Source: Pseudomonas huaxiensis (lineage in GTDB: Bacteria > Pseudomonadota > Gammaproteobacteria > Pseudomonadales > Pseudomonadaceae). Taken from it: a stretch of 64,000 nucleotides of DNA. Every line of letters begins with the position of its first letter. The first letter of the stretch is position 1. Where the stretch lies: the NCBI RefSeq assembly GCF_003231275.1, contig NZ_QKVL01000030.1, positions 1 to 64,000 of the forward strand, read 5' to 3'. A program made the translations under genes and the position numbers. This document shows positions 45,214 to 53,701 of this stretch, piece by piece. The notes below the pieces were generated by a model. It did no database searches. It was not told where the DNA came from and worked only from the letters and a program-made list of their open reading frames with translations.

Positions 45214-45215
45214 GA

Positions 45216-46196
45216 TCAGCCCTCGCTTTTCAGGGTTTTGGCGAATTCCGCCGGGTCGATGCCGAACTGAGCGCACACAGCTTGTTGCTCGGCGTTCAAT
45301 GCAGTGGATGTGCCGTCAGGTTTGCGCTCACTGAGATTGGAAGGGTCAGCAACGGTCGGCGCGGCCTTCACGAACTCGCGAAAGCGGTCAAGGCCGGATT
45401 GCTCAGAACAGGCAGCGCGGTGGTAGTCGGCGGTTGCCGGGGTGATCTTGCCGGCCTTCAAGGCCGCGTCGATTTCGGTGTCCACGACTGACTTGTGCTC
45501 ATCGGCCTTGCGGGTAGCCAGTGCCTGTTCGGCGTTGGTGGCACGCGAAACAGCCTGGTCGTAGTCACCGCGTGGCACGAACTTGTCCAGGCTGGGCTGT
45601 TCGTTGTTGCGAGCCGTGGCGGTGGCCTTCAGTTGAGTGACGGCGGCGACGGCCTGGTCATCGGTGGCGGCTGCGTCAAGACCGAGCAGCGCCGCGAGTG
45701 CGAGTGGGATAGCCACTTTTTGAGTCTCCGGGTTTTCGTGATTGAGGGCGGTTAGAACGAGGTTCGGCTTGTTGGTCAGGCCAGCGCTGACCATGCGAAG
45801 GATCCGGCGGTATTCGTCGTCGTAGTCGAATACGGGAGAGACAAAGCGATACTCGCGGGCGGCAACCTGCTCACCAGCGCGAGGCGTCCAGGACACATGG
45901 CCCCACAGCGCGTCGGCGCGGATCTCCAGCTTGTCGATCCAGGCAGCAGCCGGAGCCGGCATGCCTTGAGGGGCAACAACCTCGGTGGCGTGTTCCCAGT
46001 CGATGACCATGTCAATGGCGCGGGCCGTGAACGCGGCCAGGACCAATTGTTGAGCCAGTTCGTCAAACAGCCAGGTGCGTCCATCCCGACCAGTGACAGC
46101 CGGTCCGGCGGGAATCAGTTCGATCCATTCGGGCGCCTGGCCGTCGGTCGATGGCAGCGCAGAGAGGTCGGTGTTCAGTGCGAGAAGTGTTTTCAT
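45216..46196 (-). CDS. Head maturation protease with scaffold C-terminus (Mu I/Z)
   Basis: The 326-aa protein fits the Mu I protease: a protease domain in residues about 25-150 (EWIELIPAGPAVTGRDGRTW, AIDMVIDWEHATE, YRFVSPVFDYDD, LTNKPNLVLTALNHEN) and a helical C-terminus (about 170-326) that in Mu is also made separately as scaffold Z from an internal start. An internal methionine at about residue 135 (MVSAGLTNKP) may serve this purpose; this is inferred. The long gap upstream corresponds to the Mu centre. Confidence 0.83.
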   Translation of the reverse strand: MKTLLALNTDLSALPSTDGQAPEWIELIPAGPAVTGRDGRTWLFDELAQQLVLAAFTARAIDMVIDWEHATEVVAPQGMPAPAAAWIDKLEIRADALWGHVSWTPRAGEQVAAREYRFVSPVFDYDDEYRRILRMVSAGLTNKPNLVLTALNHENPETQKVAIPLALAALLGLDAAATDDQAVAAVTQLKATATARNNEQPSLDKFVPRGDYDQAVSRATNAEQALATRKADEHKSVVDTEIDAALKAGKITPATADYHRAACSEQSGLDRFREFVKAAPTVADPSNLSERKPDGTSTALNAEQQAVCAQFGIDPAEFAKTLKSEG

Positions 46197-46491
46197 GCCG
46201 CCATCTTGGGCGGCACGTTGAGGGGAGTGTTTTTAAGCTCGACGCAAGAAGTGGTCGATTGAGGGAGGGACTAATTGAGGACTGGGAATGCTACCCGGAA
46301 TCAAGAGCCGATCTGGGCAGATTACTCAGCTTTCCCGACTTTCTTAGAATTTGACCCGCAGCCGGGAGACGCTTAGGGGTCAGGAACAAAATCTAACGCA
46401 GGTCTAACGCTATTCCGGGCCGACTTTGAGCCGGATGTACCTCCCAGCCCCGACGACGCGCTTAAAACGGCTCTCTGCTAACGCTCGTTTT
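46197..46491. other. 295-base noncoding gap between G- and I-type genes (position of Mu gyrase site)
   Basis: No gene is visible here, an exception in a prophage where most structural genes overlap. In Mu the strong gyrase site, which organises the centre of the prophage for end pairing, is between genes G and I, the same position. The gap contains TCTAACGC at 46392-46399 and 46403-46410 (11 bp apart) and a similar CTAACGCT at 46479. It could hold a gyrase site or a promoter; the sequence alone does not decide. Confidence 0.5.
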
Positions 46492-47040
46492 TTACCCCTT
46501 CAGGTAGTTCCCGACGATCTCCAGCACCTCAGTTTCGTCCTCAGCGGACAATCCGAGGTATGGGCGTGCCTTCATCTGGGTTGACCTGGCTCCGTGCGTG
46601 ACCCACTGAGAGAAGTTCGACTGCCTCTTTTTAACGAAGCGGTTGCCCACCACGCCGCCTTTCTCTTTGAAGTAGACCTGCTGTGAACGAGCTGCGTGCT
46701 CGATCTTGCCGCCGAACTGGTGGATGGCACCGTAAGGTCGGTCAGTACCGAACTGGAGTTCGTCACCGGCAACCTGATGGCGAAGCGTGTCGAGCAGCGC
46801 ACCAGACTCACGCAAGGTCTTGTTGCCTTTCTTCCGCGCCAGGGTGCGCGGTGACAGCGGTGCCCAAGGCGAACCATCTGGCCCCACCTGGCGACGAGCG
46901 CGGCTATCGGTGGACTGGTGCAGGTACTCGGCAATGTCGTTGAGGGGAACACGCATTGAGCCCAGGCGCTCGGCCAATTCCTCCAGCGCCTTGCCGACCG
47001 TTGACACGTCGACGGTTACATCAAGCATTGCTCCGGCCAC
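46492..47040 (-). CDS. Virion morphogenesis protein (Mu G)
   Basis: The 182-aa protein fits the phage virion morphogenesis family: GKALEELAERLGSMRVPLNDIAEYLHQST, GSPWAPLSPRTLARKKGNKTLRESGALLDTLRHQV, TDRPYGAIHQFGGKI. Mu G helps tail attachment. I keep the GTG start at 47040, because AGGAGG lies 5 bases upstream; the ATG 12 bases in has GGAG too close. Confidence 0.85.
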   Translation of the reverse strand: MAGAMLDVTVDVSTVGKALEELAERLGSMRVPLNDIAEYLHQSTDSRARRQVGPDGSPWAPLSPRTLARKKGNKTLRESGALLDTLRHQVAGDELQFGTDRPYGAIHQFGGKIEHAARSQQVYFKEKGGVVGNRFVKKRQSNFSQWVTHGARSTQMKARPYLGLSAEDETEVLEIVGNYLKG

Positions 47041-47118
47041 TGATGCCTCCTACTATCTATATACGTTCATTGGCTGAGCAGCCCCCGCCGGGGCCTCCAA
47101 GCCTACAGCCAGGATGTG

Positions 47119-47144
47119 AACCCGTGCGGCGGCGCGGGTTTTTT
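47119..47144 (+). terminator. Plus-strand hairpin with T-run at end of head gene
   Basis: AACCCG (47119-47124) pairs with CGGGTT (47135-47140) and is followed on the plus strand by TTTT. All nearby genes are on the minus strand, so it would stop antisense transcription into the head-morphogenesis gene rather than end it. The stem is short and the call is tentative. Confidence 0.35.
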
Positions 47145-48426
47145 ATTGCCCGCTTTCCGGGCGGCGGTACAGACGTACGCCAAGCCGTAGTTGCTCCAGG
47201 TACTCTGGATTGTCCGCGTCCGGGGCGAATGTGGTGATGCCGTCCCAGCCATCAGAGCCCACCTCAAACACTGCCAACGCTGGCACGGCCTCACCGTCCA
47301 CCTGGAAGCGGCTGATGTAGCGACGACGCACCACGGCCTTGTTCTGCGCGTACTGCCATTCCAGCCTCACCCACACTTCGTCCGGGTCAATGAGCGCATC
47401 AGCGAGCAACAGCAGCTCGCGCGCGTGACCGCGCTTACTGACCTTCAGAGCGCCGGTTTTGGCATTGGTGAACAGGTCGCGACCGACCACCACGCCATCC
47501 CCCACCTTGTCGCGGAAGACGACAGGCTTCGCCTCGGTGGCCCCGAATTCGCCCAGGAAGCGGCCCACGTACTCCTGATCTGTCAGCCCAGTTGGCAACA
47601 GTCTGTCGGCGCTCGCTTGGCGAGGCGCAGGCAGCGGGCCAGCCGGCTGACGGTTCGGCAGCCCCGCGCCTTGCACCGAGCTGGTACGGCCGCCGGGCTC
47701 CGGCAATGGGTCGTAAGCACGGAGAGGCGGCACCGCCGATGTGAGCCGGGATTGACCAGGCGCGTACTCAAAGCCCGGATCAATGCCCACCGGCACGCGC
47801 ACGGTGCGCGGCCCATTGGGGCTGTTCACGCCGATGGTCCGGTCTTCGTACTCGACTGCCGGCGCTGGGCCAACCTTCAGCCCCTGCCGCTCAACGTCCC
47901 GCTCGCTGAGCATGAACTTCTTGCACTTGCAGCCCCAGCCGTTCTGCGGGGTGTGCGTCGACCACCAGGCATCGTCGAGAGGAAGCACCGTTCCATCCCA
48001 CGCCAGGTGCTTTGGACGCGGGTTAGCACTGTCACCGTGGCGATACAGGCCATATGGACGCGCCTTACGTAGTTCAGGATCGGCCATCTGAGCTTCGCGG
48101 CCAGCGTTGTAGGACTGCCGCAGGTTCGTTTCAAAGATCGTCCGGGTCCGCCATCCGCGACCGCCGTTGTACTCCCAGCCGTGCTGGCTGACGATCTTGT
48201 CGAAGTCGGTACGGAACTGCTCCAGGGTGCGGCCATTGGTGATGGCTTTCTCTACGGCGCCGCGCATGTCGGCCAATAGGTCGCGCCTGGTCGTGCCGGC
48301 GACGACGAACGCCCAGTCATGTTCTGCCGCATAGATGTCAGTCCAGGCACGGGTCGGCAGGTTGGTCTTGCCCTTGAAATAGTCAATCTGCTCTTGAAAC
48401 GACAGAGAACCATGCGCTGCACTCAT
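47143..48426 (-). CDS. Head morphogenesis protein (Mu F) with C-terminal nuclease-like domain
   Basis: The 427-aa protein has an N-terminal phage Mu F/SPP1 gp7-like domain: residues about 50-190, TRTIFETNLRQSYNAGREAQM, LYRHGDSANPRPKHLAWDGTVLPLDDAWWSTHTPQNGWGCKCKKFMLS. The C-terminal part (about 300-425, VGRDLFTNAKTGALKVSKRGHARELLLLADALIDPDEVWVRLEW and RRRYISRFQVDGE) resembles the PBECR2 nuclease-like fold that is often fused to such head proteins. The minor head part is secure; the nuclease assignment is from memory of the pattern. GAGGAAC precedes the ATG. Confidence 0.8.
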   Translation of the reverse strand: MSAAHGSLSFQEQIDYFKGKTNLPTRAWTDIYAAEHDWAFVVAGTTRRDLLADMRGAVEKAITNGRTLEQFRTDFDKIVSQHGWEYNGGRGWRTRTIFETNLRQSYNAGREAQMADPELRKARPYGLYRHGDSANPRPKHLAWDGTVLPLDDAWWSTHTPQNGWGCKCKKFMLSERDVERQGLKVGPAPAVEYEDRTIGVNSPNGPRTVRVPVGIDPGFEYAPGQSRLTSAVPPLRAYDPLPEPGGRTSSVQGAGLPNRQPAGPLPAPRQASADRLLPTGLTDQEYVGRFLGEFGATEAKPVVFRDKVGDGVVVGRDLFTNAKTGALKVSKRGHARELLLLADALIDPDEVWVRLEWQYAQNKAVVRRRYISRFQVDGEAVPALAVFEVGSDGWDGITTFAPDADNPEYLEQLRLGVRLYRRPESGQ

Positions 48427-48495
48427 AGAGTTCCTCTAATTGAAAGGGTTAATTGAACCGGGCAATATCTCGTTACTGACCACATGGAGCTGGGT

Positions 48496-49203
48496 ATGGA
48501 ACCTGACAGAGTTAAGTTGTTACTGGATAAGGAATGGACGCTAGAGGACTTGGCGGTCGTCAGCAAAAACTACAACCAGCTTTATGCGTTCGCATATTCA
48601 CTGTTGCCGCACCTATCAGCCTATCGCCAGCAACAGGTAATGACGGCCTATGCAAATCTGCCATGGCGAGGCGGGTACAGCACGGTTAACTTTTTCCATC
48701 ACGTCTTCCGCCACATTCCATTTGATCACCAACCCCAGGTCACCCGAATCACCTACGCTTCGCCCGGCTTTATCGAGCTGGCAGCTATACTTGCTGTGTG
48801 CGTTACGGTCTCCAAAATAGTGACGACGGTTGCCAACTCAATCAAAACCGCAAATGACACATACACCTACATTCGCAAGAGCATGCAGGAACGCAAGCTA
48901 AGTCAAATCCGCGCAGACCTAGAGGAGGCAGAACTACAAGTACGCACGTTTGAGTTCTGTGAAAAGTCATCTAATGACATGATGCGCATCATGGGCCTGT
49001 CCCCTGAAGAGGCTGCTATTTTGGACCAAAGGTCCAAAGGAAATAGGCTGATGAAGCTAAAGCTGCTGATGTCCGTTTACCGAAGAGTTCAGCCGCTGGC
49101 CGAGAAGCAAGCTCAAGGCAAGCTCAATGTCCAGGCACCTCTTCCACCTGCGCCCCCACCTCCAACCCCACCGCCGTCTGACTGGCGCGACCCGCTGATC
49201 TAA
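48496..49203 (+). CDS. Lone plus-strand accessory gene (moron) of unknown function
   Basis: The 235-aa protein is encoded opposite to all other phage genes, between portal and head-morphogenesis genes that are normally adjacent. I choose ATG 48496, which has GGAG 6 bases upstream, over 48484, which has none. It has a helical N-terminus, a hydrophobic segment at about 92-115 (FIELAAILAVCVTVSKIVTTVANS) after a YASPGF motif, a charged helix rich in Glu/Arg (about 128-152) and a proline-rich C-terminal tail (about 214-228). The region is visibly less GC-rich than its neighbours. Its stop overlaps the portal stop tail to tail. I do not recognise the family; superinfection exclusion or another lysogenic function is a guess. 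Confidence 0.72.
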   Translation: MEPDRVKLLLDKEWTLEDLAVVSKNYNQLYAFAYSLLPHLSAYRQQQVMTAYANLPWRGGYSTVNFFHHVFRHIPFDHQPQVTRITYASPGFIELAAILAVCVTVSKIVTTVANSIKTANDTYTYIRKSMQERKLSQIRADLEEAELQVRTFEFCEKSSNDMMRIMGLSPEEAAILDQRSKGNRLMKLKLLMSVYRRVQPLAEKQAQGKLNVQAPLPPAPPPPTPPPSDWRDPLI

Positions 49204-50756
49204 AGCCCTCTGAGCACATCGAAGCGTCCCGCCAGGCTGGCCGAGGTCATTCCCTCGGCCATTGCCAAAGCGAACTGATCAGCGCTCATCTCTGGATACG
49301 CTTCAATAAGCCGGTCACGAAATTCATCCAGGCTCGCCACCGAATCCAGCAATTCACGAATCGCACCAACCATGTCGTCCATGGCTGCTGCGCTCGCGCT
49401 CGCCAATGTCTTGACCTGGTTATCCACGATGTCGGGAACCGCCCCTGCAGGCGAGCGTTGCTGTTCGCGGTTGGTCGCGGTCGTCACTCCCGGAGCAGCA
49501 GGGGTGTCGGGCTTGCCAAGAATTTCGGCGCCCTCTGCCGGCTCAGGGAGACCGAACTTGTCCCGGACTACCGATTGCTCGACCCGCAGTCCTAGCGGCA
49601 CGAACGCCGACAGTGCGCTGATCAATAGCTCAAGGTTTTCCGGCTGCGGAACGTCGATGATCAGGCGCGGATAGGGTCGCCCTGGTGCAAAGTTCAAGTC
49701 ACAGAAAGGCCGGACGAACATGCGATTGAGCGTGTTCGACTCTGCCTTGGCATCGGCTTCAAGCAGATCCAGGCGCACTTCGTTGTGAACCTTGGCTTGA
49801 GCCATGGATGACCCATCGTCGGCGCTCATTGTCTGCCCAACAATGGCCTTGGACATCTGCTTATCCCACCACTCGGCCAGCCCTTTGAAGAACTCGCCAG
49901 CGCCGGCCACGTTTGCGGCCTGAGTGAAGTCGATCCGCATCGAGTCCGGGATAACGGCAGCAGCATCACTGCCCAGGTTCGCCACTGCCGACATCAGGAT
50001 GCCGATGTCTTCCTTGCTCGCATTCGGCCCATAGCGACCCACCCGCATCGGGATGCCGTAGATGTCGGCAAACCCCATCCAATCTTTCCAGGTCCACGCC
50101 TTGCACATGTAGCCAACCGCCGCGAGTCGGGCCAGGCCACCCCGGATCGGCAAGCCAGTGCGCAGGCGGGGGCGATGCACGATGAACTTGTACGGAGCCA
50201 AAGGCAGACCATTGACCACGTCCGATTCGTCGAGCAGGCGCAGTTCCTGCCCGGTTTCCCGGTCGTACATAAAGAAGCGTGGGTCACGCCATTCAAAGCG
50301 TTCGGGTATCCACGTCTTGCCGCTTCGGTCCCAGATGATCTCTGCCACCGAGTAGCCTTTGCCCAGGGCGTCGGTCAGGTCCGTTTGCAACTCGCCAAAC
50401 TCCGGCGACCCGACGGCCTCACGCAAAGCGTCGGCCCGGCGAACGTCTTCGACTTCGTCGGTCGCGGCTTCTATGCGGATGTTCAGCCCGGCCAAGGCGA
50501 GCTTGCGCGTACCCAGAACAGAGGCGTAATGCAGGTCACGCTCTTCCATTTCTTCAGCGAGTGTCAGGTAGTCGCGGGCATCACCTTCTGCGGCTGCTTG
50601 GAGCAAGACCGCAAGCCGGCCAGGTGTCAGCCCACCAGCCACCGAAGGGTGCCAAACCTGCCGCACACCCGTAACACGCGGTGCAGCGACATCCTCAGTG
50701 AGCTGATCGTATTCAATGGGGCGACCGTACTTATCGACGATAGGTGAACGAGCCAT
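49200..50756 (-). CDS. Portal protein (Mu gp29, DUF935)
   Basis: The 518-aa protein is a Mu-type portal: TPGRLAVLLQAAAEGDARDYLTLAEEMEERDLHYASVLGTRKLALAGL, GYSVAEIIWDRSGKTWIPERFEWRDPRFF and WKDWMGFADIYGIPMRVGRYGPNASKED are family signatures. It forms the dodecameric vertex for DNA entry. It overlaps the terminase stop (TAATG). Confidence 0.92.
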   Translation of the reverse strand: MARSPIVDKYGRPIEYDQLTEDVAAPRVTGVRQVWHPSVAGGLTPGRLAVLLQAAAEGDARDYLTLAEEMEERDLHYASVLGTRKLALAGLNIRIEAATDEVEDVRRADALREAVGSPEFGELQTDLTDALGKGYSVAEIIWDRSGKTWIPERFEWRDPRFFMYDRETGQELRLLDESDVVNGLPLAPYKFIVHRPRLRTGLPIRGGLARLAAVGYMCKAWTWKDWMGFADIYGIPMRVGRYGPNASKEDIGILMSAVANLGSDAAAVIPDSMRIDFTQAANVAGAGEFFKGLAEWWDKQMSKAIVGQTMSADDGSSMAQAKVHNEVRLDLLEADAKAESNTLNRMFVRPFCDLNFAPGRPYPRLIIDVPQPENLELLISALSAFVPLGLRVEQSVVRDKFGLPEPAEGAEILGKPDTPAAPGVTTATNREQQRSPAGAVPDIVDNQVKTLASASAAAMDDMVGAIRELLDSVASLDEFRDRLIEAYPEMSADQFALAMAEGMTSASLAGRFDVLRGL

Positions 50757-52339
50757 TACCAGATGCCTTTTCCAGATCGCCAGCCGGCGCCGAGCTTGAC
50801 CTGACGATCATGCTGGGCCGAGGGCTGGACGCGGTGGTATTCGAAAATTTCAACGTCTTGGCGACTGGCGAAGTCGGCTAGAACCAGTGCGACGCCGGCG
50901 TCACCGTGGCGCTTGTCGCCGCCTTTCTCTGAGGTACGCTTCTCGGGAATGCGCGCCACGCCTTTCACGACCCGGAAAGCGCGGACATCCCCCGTCACGT
51001 CCTTGTCCGCAGGGATACCGCTGAGGGTGTCATCTTCCAGCGCGGCCTTGAGGGGCGGCATGTTGTCCCGATACCAACCCTCGGTGAACATGACCCGCTC
51101 AATGCGGTTGAACCCATACTTCACGGCGGCAGCCTCGGCTATCTGGGAGCCGTTACCCCGAGCGTCATGTGCGCCTTTAAGGAAGTTGGGCAGACGGTCG
51201 ACCACAAAAAAAAGGATCTGCTCCTGCTGTGCGAACGGCACGTTGCGCAGCTCGACCACGAAGGGAGCCCGCTTGCGTAGATTCTGCTCCTTGAGCAGGG
51301 GCCAGAGAACCGAAAGGTCGCCAGAGCGGCCAAAGTCCAGCCCGTAAAAGGATTGAACTCCCACCGGGATAGCCGCAAGCAACGGCAGCAACTCCCGCTC
51401 GCACCACTCCAGCGTCTCGGCCAAGCGCAGGTGCTCTGCCGTCGTTTCGTACCCTTGGGGGCACTTGAGTCGAACGACCGGCACGTCTCGACTGGTGCGG
51501 CTTTCGATCAGGGCAAGTGAGAAATAGGCACCGCCGCCCTGGCTTGGGATGCAGTCCAGTTCTTCATTCGCCGCATCACCATAGAAGTCGTAGACATCCT
51601 GAACCCATGCATCACGCTCGGCCTCTATGAAGGGAATCCCTTTGCGCATGCACACGCGGTCATAGAGCCCGTCTTCCACGGCCTCGCGGAATGTGCAGCG
51701 GAATAGCTCCCCCTTGCGCTTACCTGAACGGATTTCTTCAATCAGTTCATTGAAGGCGTTCTCCGTACCGTCGTGCGTGCTGATGACGTGCACTTCACCG
51801 CCCCAGATCAGCAGCGCAAGAGCGGCCTTCAGCAACTCAGCAAGATCCTGGTGGAATGCCGCCTCGTCGATGACCACCACACCCTGACGACCGCGAAGGT
51901 TGCTAGGTCGGCTAGTCAGCGCAACGATCCGGTGCCCACTGGGGAACACGATGGTGTAGGTCTTGATGTGCTTGTCAGGATCTTCGTCCGGCCAGATGCC
52001 TTCCTCGATCTCGCCAGCCGCGTAGTTGAACGCACGAGCCCACATCGCACATGCCTGGATGTACTCAACCGTCATGTCCTGGTTGTAGCCCAGGTAGTAC
52101 ACCGTCTGCCCACCGGCCTTTTTCTCCGACGCCGCGACCAGCACGTTGTCGGCTGCCTCCGCCCACGTCAGTCCAATCCGGCGCGACTTTTCCGCGACTT
52201 TCAGCGGGGCGCGGATACCGATCCAATCCTTCTGGTAGCCGAGCAAAACGGATGGTACGTCGACGACCTCGCCCACGCTGACGATATCAGCGAGCGGTGA
52301 GCGCGGGTGTGGTGCGGCGTTGCGCGATAGTGCTGTCAT
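50756..52339 (-). CDS. Terminase large subunit (Mu gp28)
   Basis: The 527-aa protein has an N-terminal ATPase with the atypical Walker A region VAEKSRRIGLTWAEA and Walker B GVVVIDEAAF, then a C-terminal nuclease with GLDFGRSGDLSVLW and later acidic residues (HGDAGVALVLADF). It packages Mu-type DNA by headful cutting in host flanks. The true start is ATG 52339, overlapping the small subunit stop (ATGA). Confidence 0.92.
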   Translation of the reverse strand: MTALSRNAAPHPRSPLADIVSVGEVVDVPSVLLGYQKDWIGIRAPLKVAEKSRRIGLTWAEAADNVLVAASEKKAGGQTVYYLGYNQDMTVEYIQACAMWARAFNYAAGEIEEGIWPDEDPDKHIKTYTIVFPSGHRIVALTSRPSNLRGRQGVVVIDEAAFHQDLAELLKAALALLIWGGEVHVISTHDGTENAFNELIEEIRSGKRKGELFRCTFREAVEDGLYDRVCMRKGIPFIEAERDAWVQDVYDFYGDAANEELDCIPSQGGGAYFSLALIESRTSRDVPVVRLKCPQGYETTAEHLRLAETLEWCERELLPLLAAIPVGVQSFYGLDFGRSGDLSVLWPLLKEQNLRKRAPFVVELRNVPFAQQEQILFFVVDRLPNFLKGAHDARGNGSQIAEAAAVKYGFNRIERVMFTEGWYRDNMPPLKAALEDDTLSGIPADKDVTGDVRAFRVVKGVARIPEKRTSEKGGDKRHGDAGVALVLADFASRQDVEIFEYHRVQPSAQHDRQVKLGAGWRSGKGIW

Positions 52340-52848
52340 GAGGCGACACCAAGAATCTCGCGCCGGATCTCCGCAACGGTCGCAGCGTTGAGCCCACCTT
52401 TCTTGGCGATCTTCTCGATCTGATTCGCCGCGGCTTCTGCCTTGGCCCGGACTTCGGTCTTCCATTTCGCCTGGACGACAGAAGCCCGGCCCAGTTCGGC
52501 AACGGCCTTAGCCACCTTCGGCAGGTCCATCTTCCCGTCAGCCGCCATCAGCAGCTTGAACAAATGCTCCTGGACAAGTCGCATCAGCGCTTCGTTGACG
52601 GCGCCTTCGTCGTCGGGCGCGGCCTGGACGACAGCCTTGGCCTGCTCGCTGGACATCCTCAGCGCAGCCAGCTTGTCTTCGAACTCGCTGCCGTAGCGGT
52701 GCAATGCGCTCTTGCCGATTGAATACCCGCGCTCCGCCAGCTCGGCGGCAAGCACCTCATAACCGCTAAAGTTGGATTCGACCAGGTACTGGTCCAACCA
52801 GGCTTTCACCTCGGACGGCAGCGCCGCGACTTTGCTACGTGGGGGCAT
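52336..52848 (-). CDS. Terminase small subunit (Mu gp27, DUF3486)
   Basis: The 170-aa protein is mainly helical with an HTH-like N-terminus (PSEVKAWLDQYLVESNFSGYEVLAAELAERGYSIGKSALHRYG) and matches the DUF3486/gp27 small terminase family. The C-terminus ends in IEKIAKKGGLNAATVAEIRREILGVAS. It recognises packaging sequences. It overlaps the large subunit start. Confidence 0.87.
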   Translation of the reverse strand: MPPRSKVAALPSEVKAWLDQYLVESNFSGYEVLAAELAERGYSIGKSALHRYGSEFEDKLAALRMSSEQAKAVVQAAPDDEGAVNEALMRLVQEHLFKLLMAADGKMDLPKVAKAVAELGRASVVQAKWKTEVRAKAEAAANQIEKIAKKGGLNAATVAEIRREILGVAS

Positions 52849-52851
52849 GGG

Positions 52852-53160
52852 TCAGGACCAATACTTTTCAGGGCGTGCAATGCCGGGGTTACACGGAATG
52901 GTGTACTCCGCAATGTCTACGCCGTAGTGCGTCAGGCCGCAGATCCAAACGCCATTGGGTTGCTTGACGAGCGTCACCAGGGAACGGTCGGAGAGGTAGT
53001 CCAGTTCGCGGCGCAGTTCCATCGCGGTCGCATCCGGGTAAATGCCCTGAATAGTGGACAGCACGACGGCTTCATGCGGGTCCACGGGACGGCTGGTATT
53101 GAGAGTCAGGAGGATGTACCAGCGCAGGGATTCGCGCCGGGCTTTCGCTGGGTCAATCAT
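52852..53160 (-). CDS. Mu gp26-like winged-helix protein
   Basis: The 102-aa protein reads as a winged helix: RWYILLTLNTSRPVDPHEAVVLSTIQGIYPDATAMELRRELDYLSDRSLVTLVKQPNGVWICGLTHYGVDIAEY. Mu gp26, at the same place before gp27, is similar in length. Function unknown; a regulatory or packaging role is possible. It overlaps the gp25-like gene by 4 bases. Confidence 0.7.
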   Translation of the reverse strand: MIDPAKARRESLRWYILLTLNTSRPVDPHEAVVLSTIQGIYPDATAMELRRELDYLSDRSLVTLVKQPNGVWICGLTHYGVDIAEYTIPCNPGIARPEKYWS

Positions 53161-53489
53161 TGACGTGCTCCTTTGAGCTGTACGTTTTCAAGCTTGAGAG
53201 CCAGCGCATCGAGCTTGGCTTCAATCACTGTCTGGTTGCGCACGAAGTCCTCTCGGCGCACGTAATGAAGCGGCATCTCACCGCGCAGGCGCTCCAGGCC
53301 GATCTCTACCTGACGAAGCCGGTCTGAATCTTTGGCGAGTTCTTCGAAGCGGCTATCCATCGACTCAAAGCGTTGATCGAGGCGGCGCTCGATAGCGGCA
53401 ACTACCAGTTTGAGCAGGCCAAAGAACGCGCCTAGCAGTGCGATGCCGGTACTAACCAGTTGCCAAAGCGGCACTTCGATAGTGGTCAT
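53157..53489 (-). CDS. Mu gp25-like membrane coiled-coil protein (DUF2730-like)
   Basis: The 110-aa protein has one transmembrane helix (LWQLVSTGIALLGAFFGLLKLVVAAI) and a long coiled coil (RRLDQRFESMDSRFEELAKDSDRLRQVEIGLERLRGEM). It resembles DUF2730/Mu gp25, present before gp26 and gp27 in Mu-like phages. Function unknown. Confidence 0.68.
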   Translation of the reverse strand: MTTIEVPLWQLVSTGIALLGAFFGLLKLVVAAIERRLDQRFESMDSRFEELAKDSDRLRQVEIGLERLRGEMPLHYVRREDFVRNQTVIEAKLDALALKLENVQLKGARQ

Positions 53490-53701
53490 CGGCCACCCAT
53501 CCGCTCGACGTGCTGCTTGCAGGGCACGCAGAGCACCACCCCAGGCACGGCCACCCGGCGCGCTTCAGGGATCGCTTCGCCGCAATACTCGCAATGAGTT
53601 GCCGACACACCAGAGCCGCAGGCTTGCGCTGCCAGTTGCGTAGCAATCGCCTGCTCAAGAAACATTTCCTCCACCTCGGAGGCCATGTCAGTTATGTCCA
53701 T
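53486..53701 (-). CDS. DksA/TraR-family zinc-finger protein
   Basis: The 71-aa protein has the C4 zinc finger of the TraR/DksA family: THCEYCGEAIPEARRVAVPGVVLCVPCKQHVE, with Cys pairs separated by 17 residues, and an N-terminal acidic helix (MDITDMASEVEEMFLEQAIATQ) shaped like the tip of TraR. Such proteins bind the secondary channel of RNA polymerase and mimic ppGpp/DksA. It may modulate host transcription during the late phase. Confidence 0.78.
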   Translation of the reverse strand: MDITDMASEVEEMFLEQAIATQLAAQACGSGVSATHCEYCGEAIPEARRVAVPGVVLCVPCKQHVERMGGR

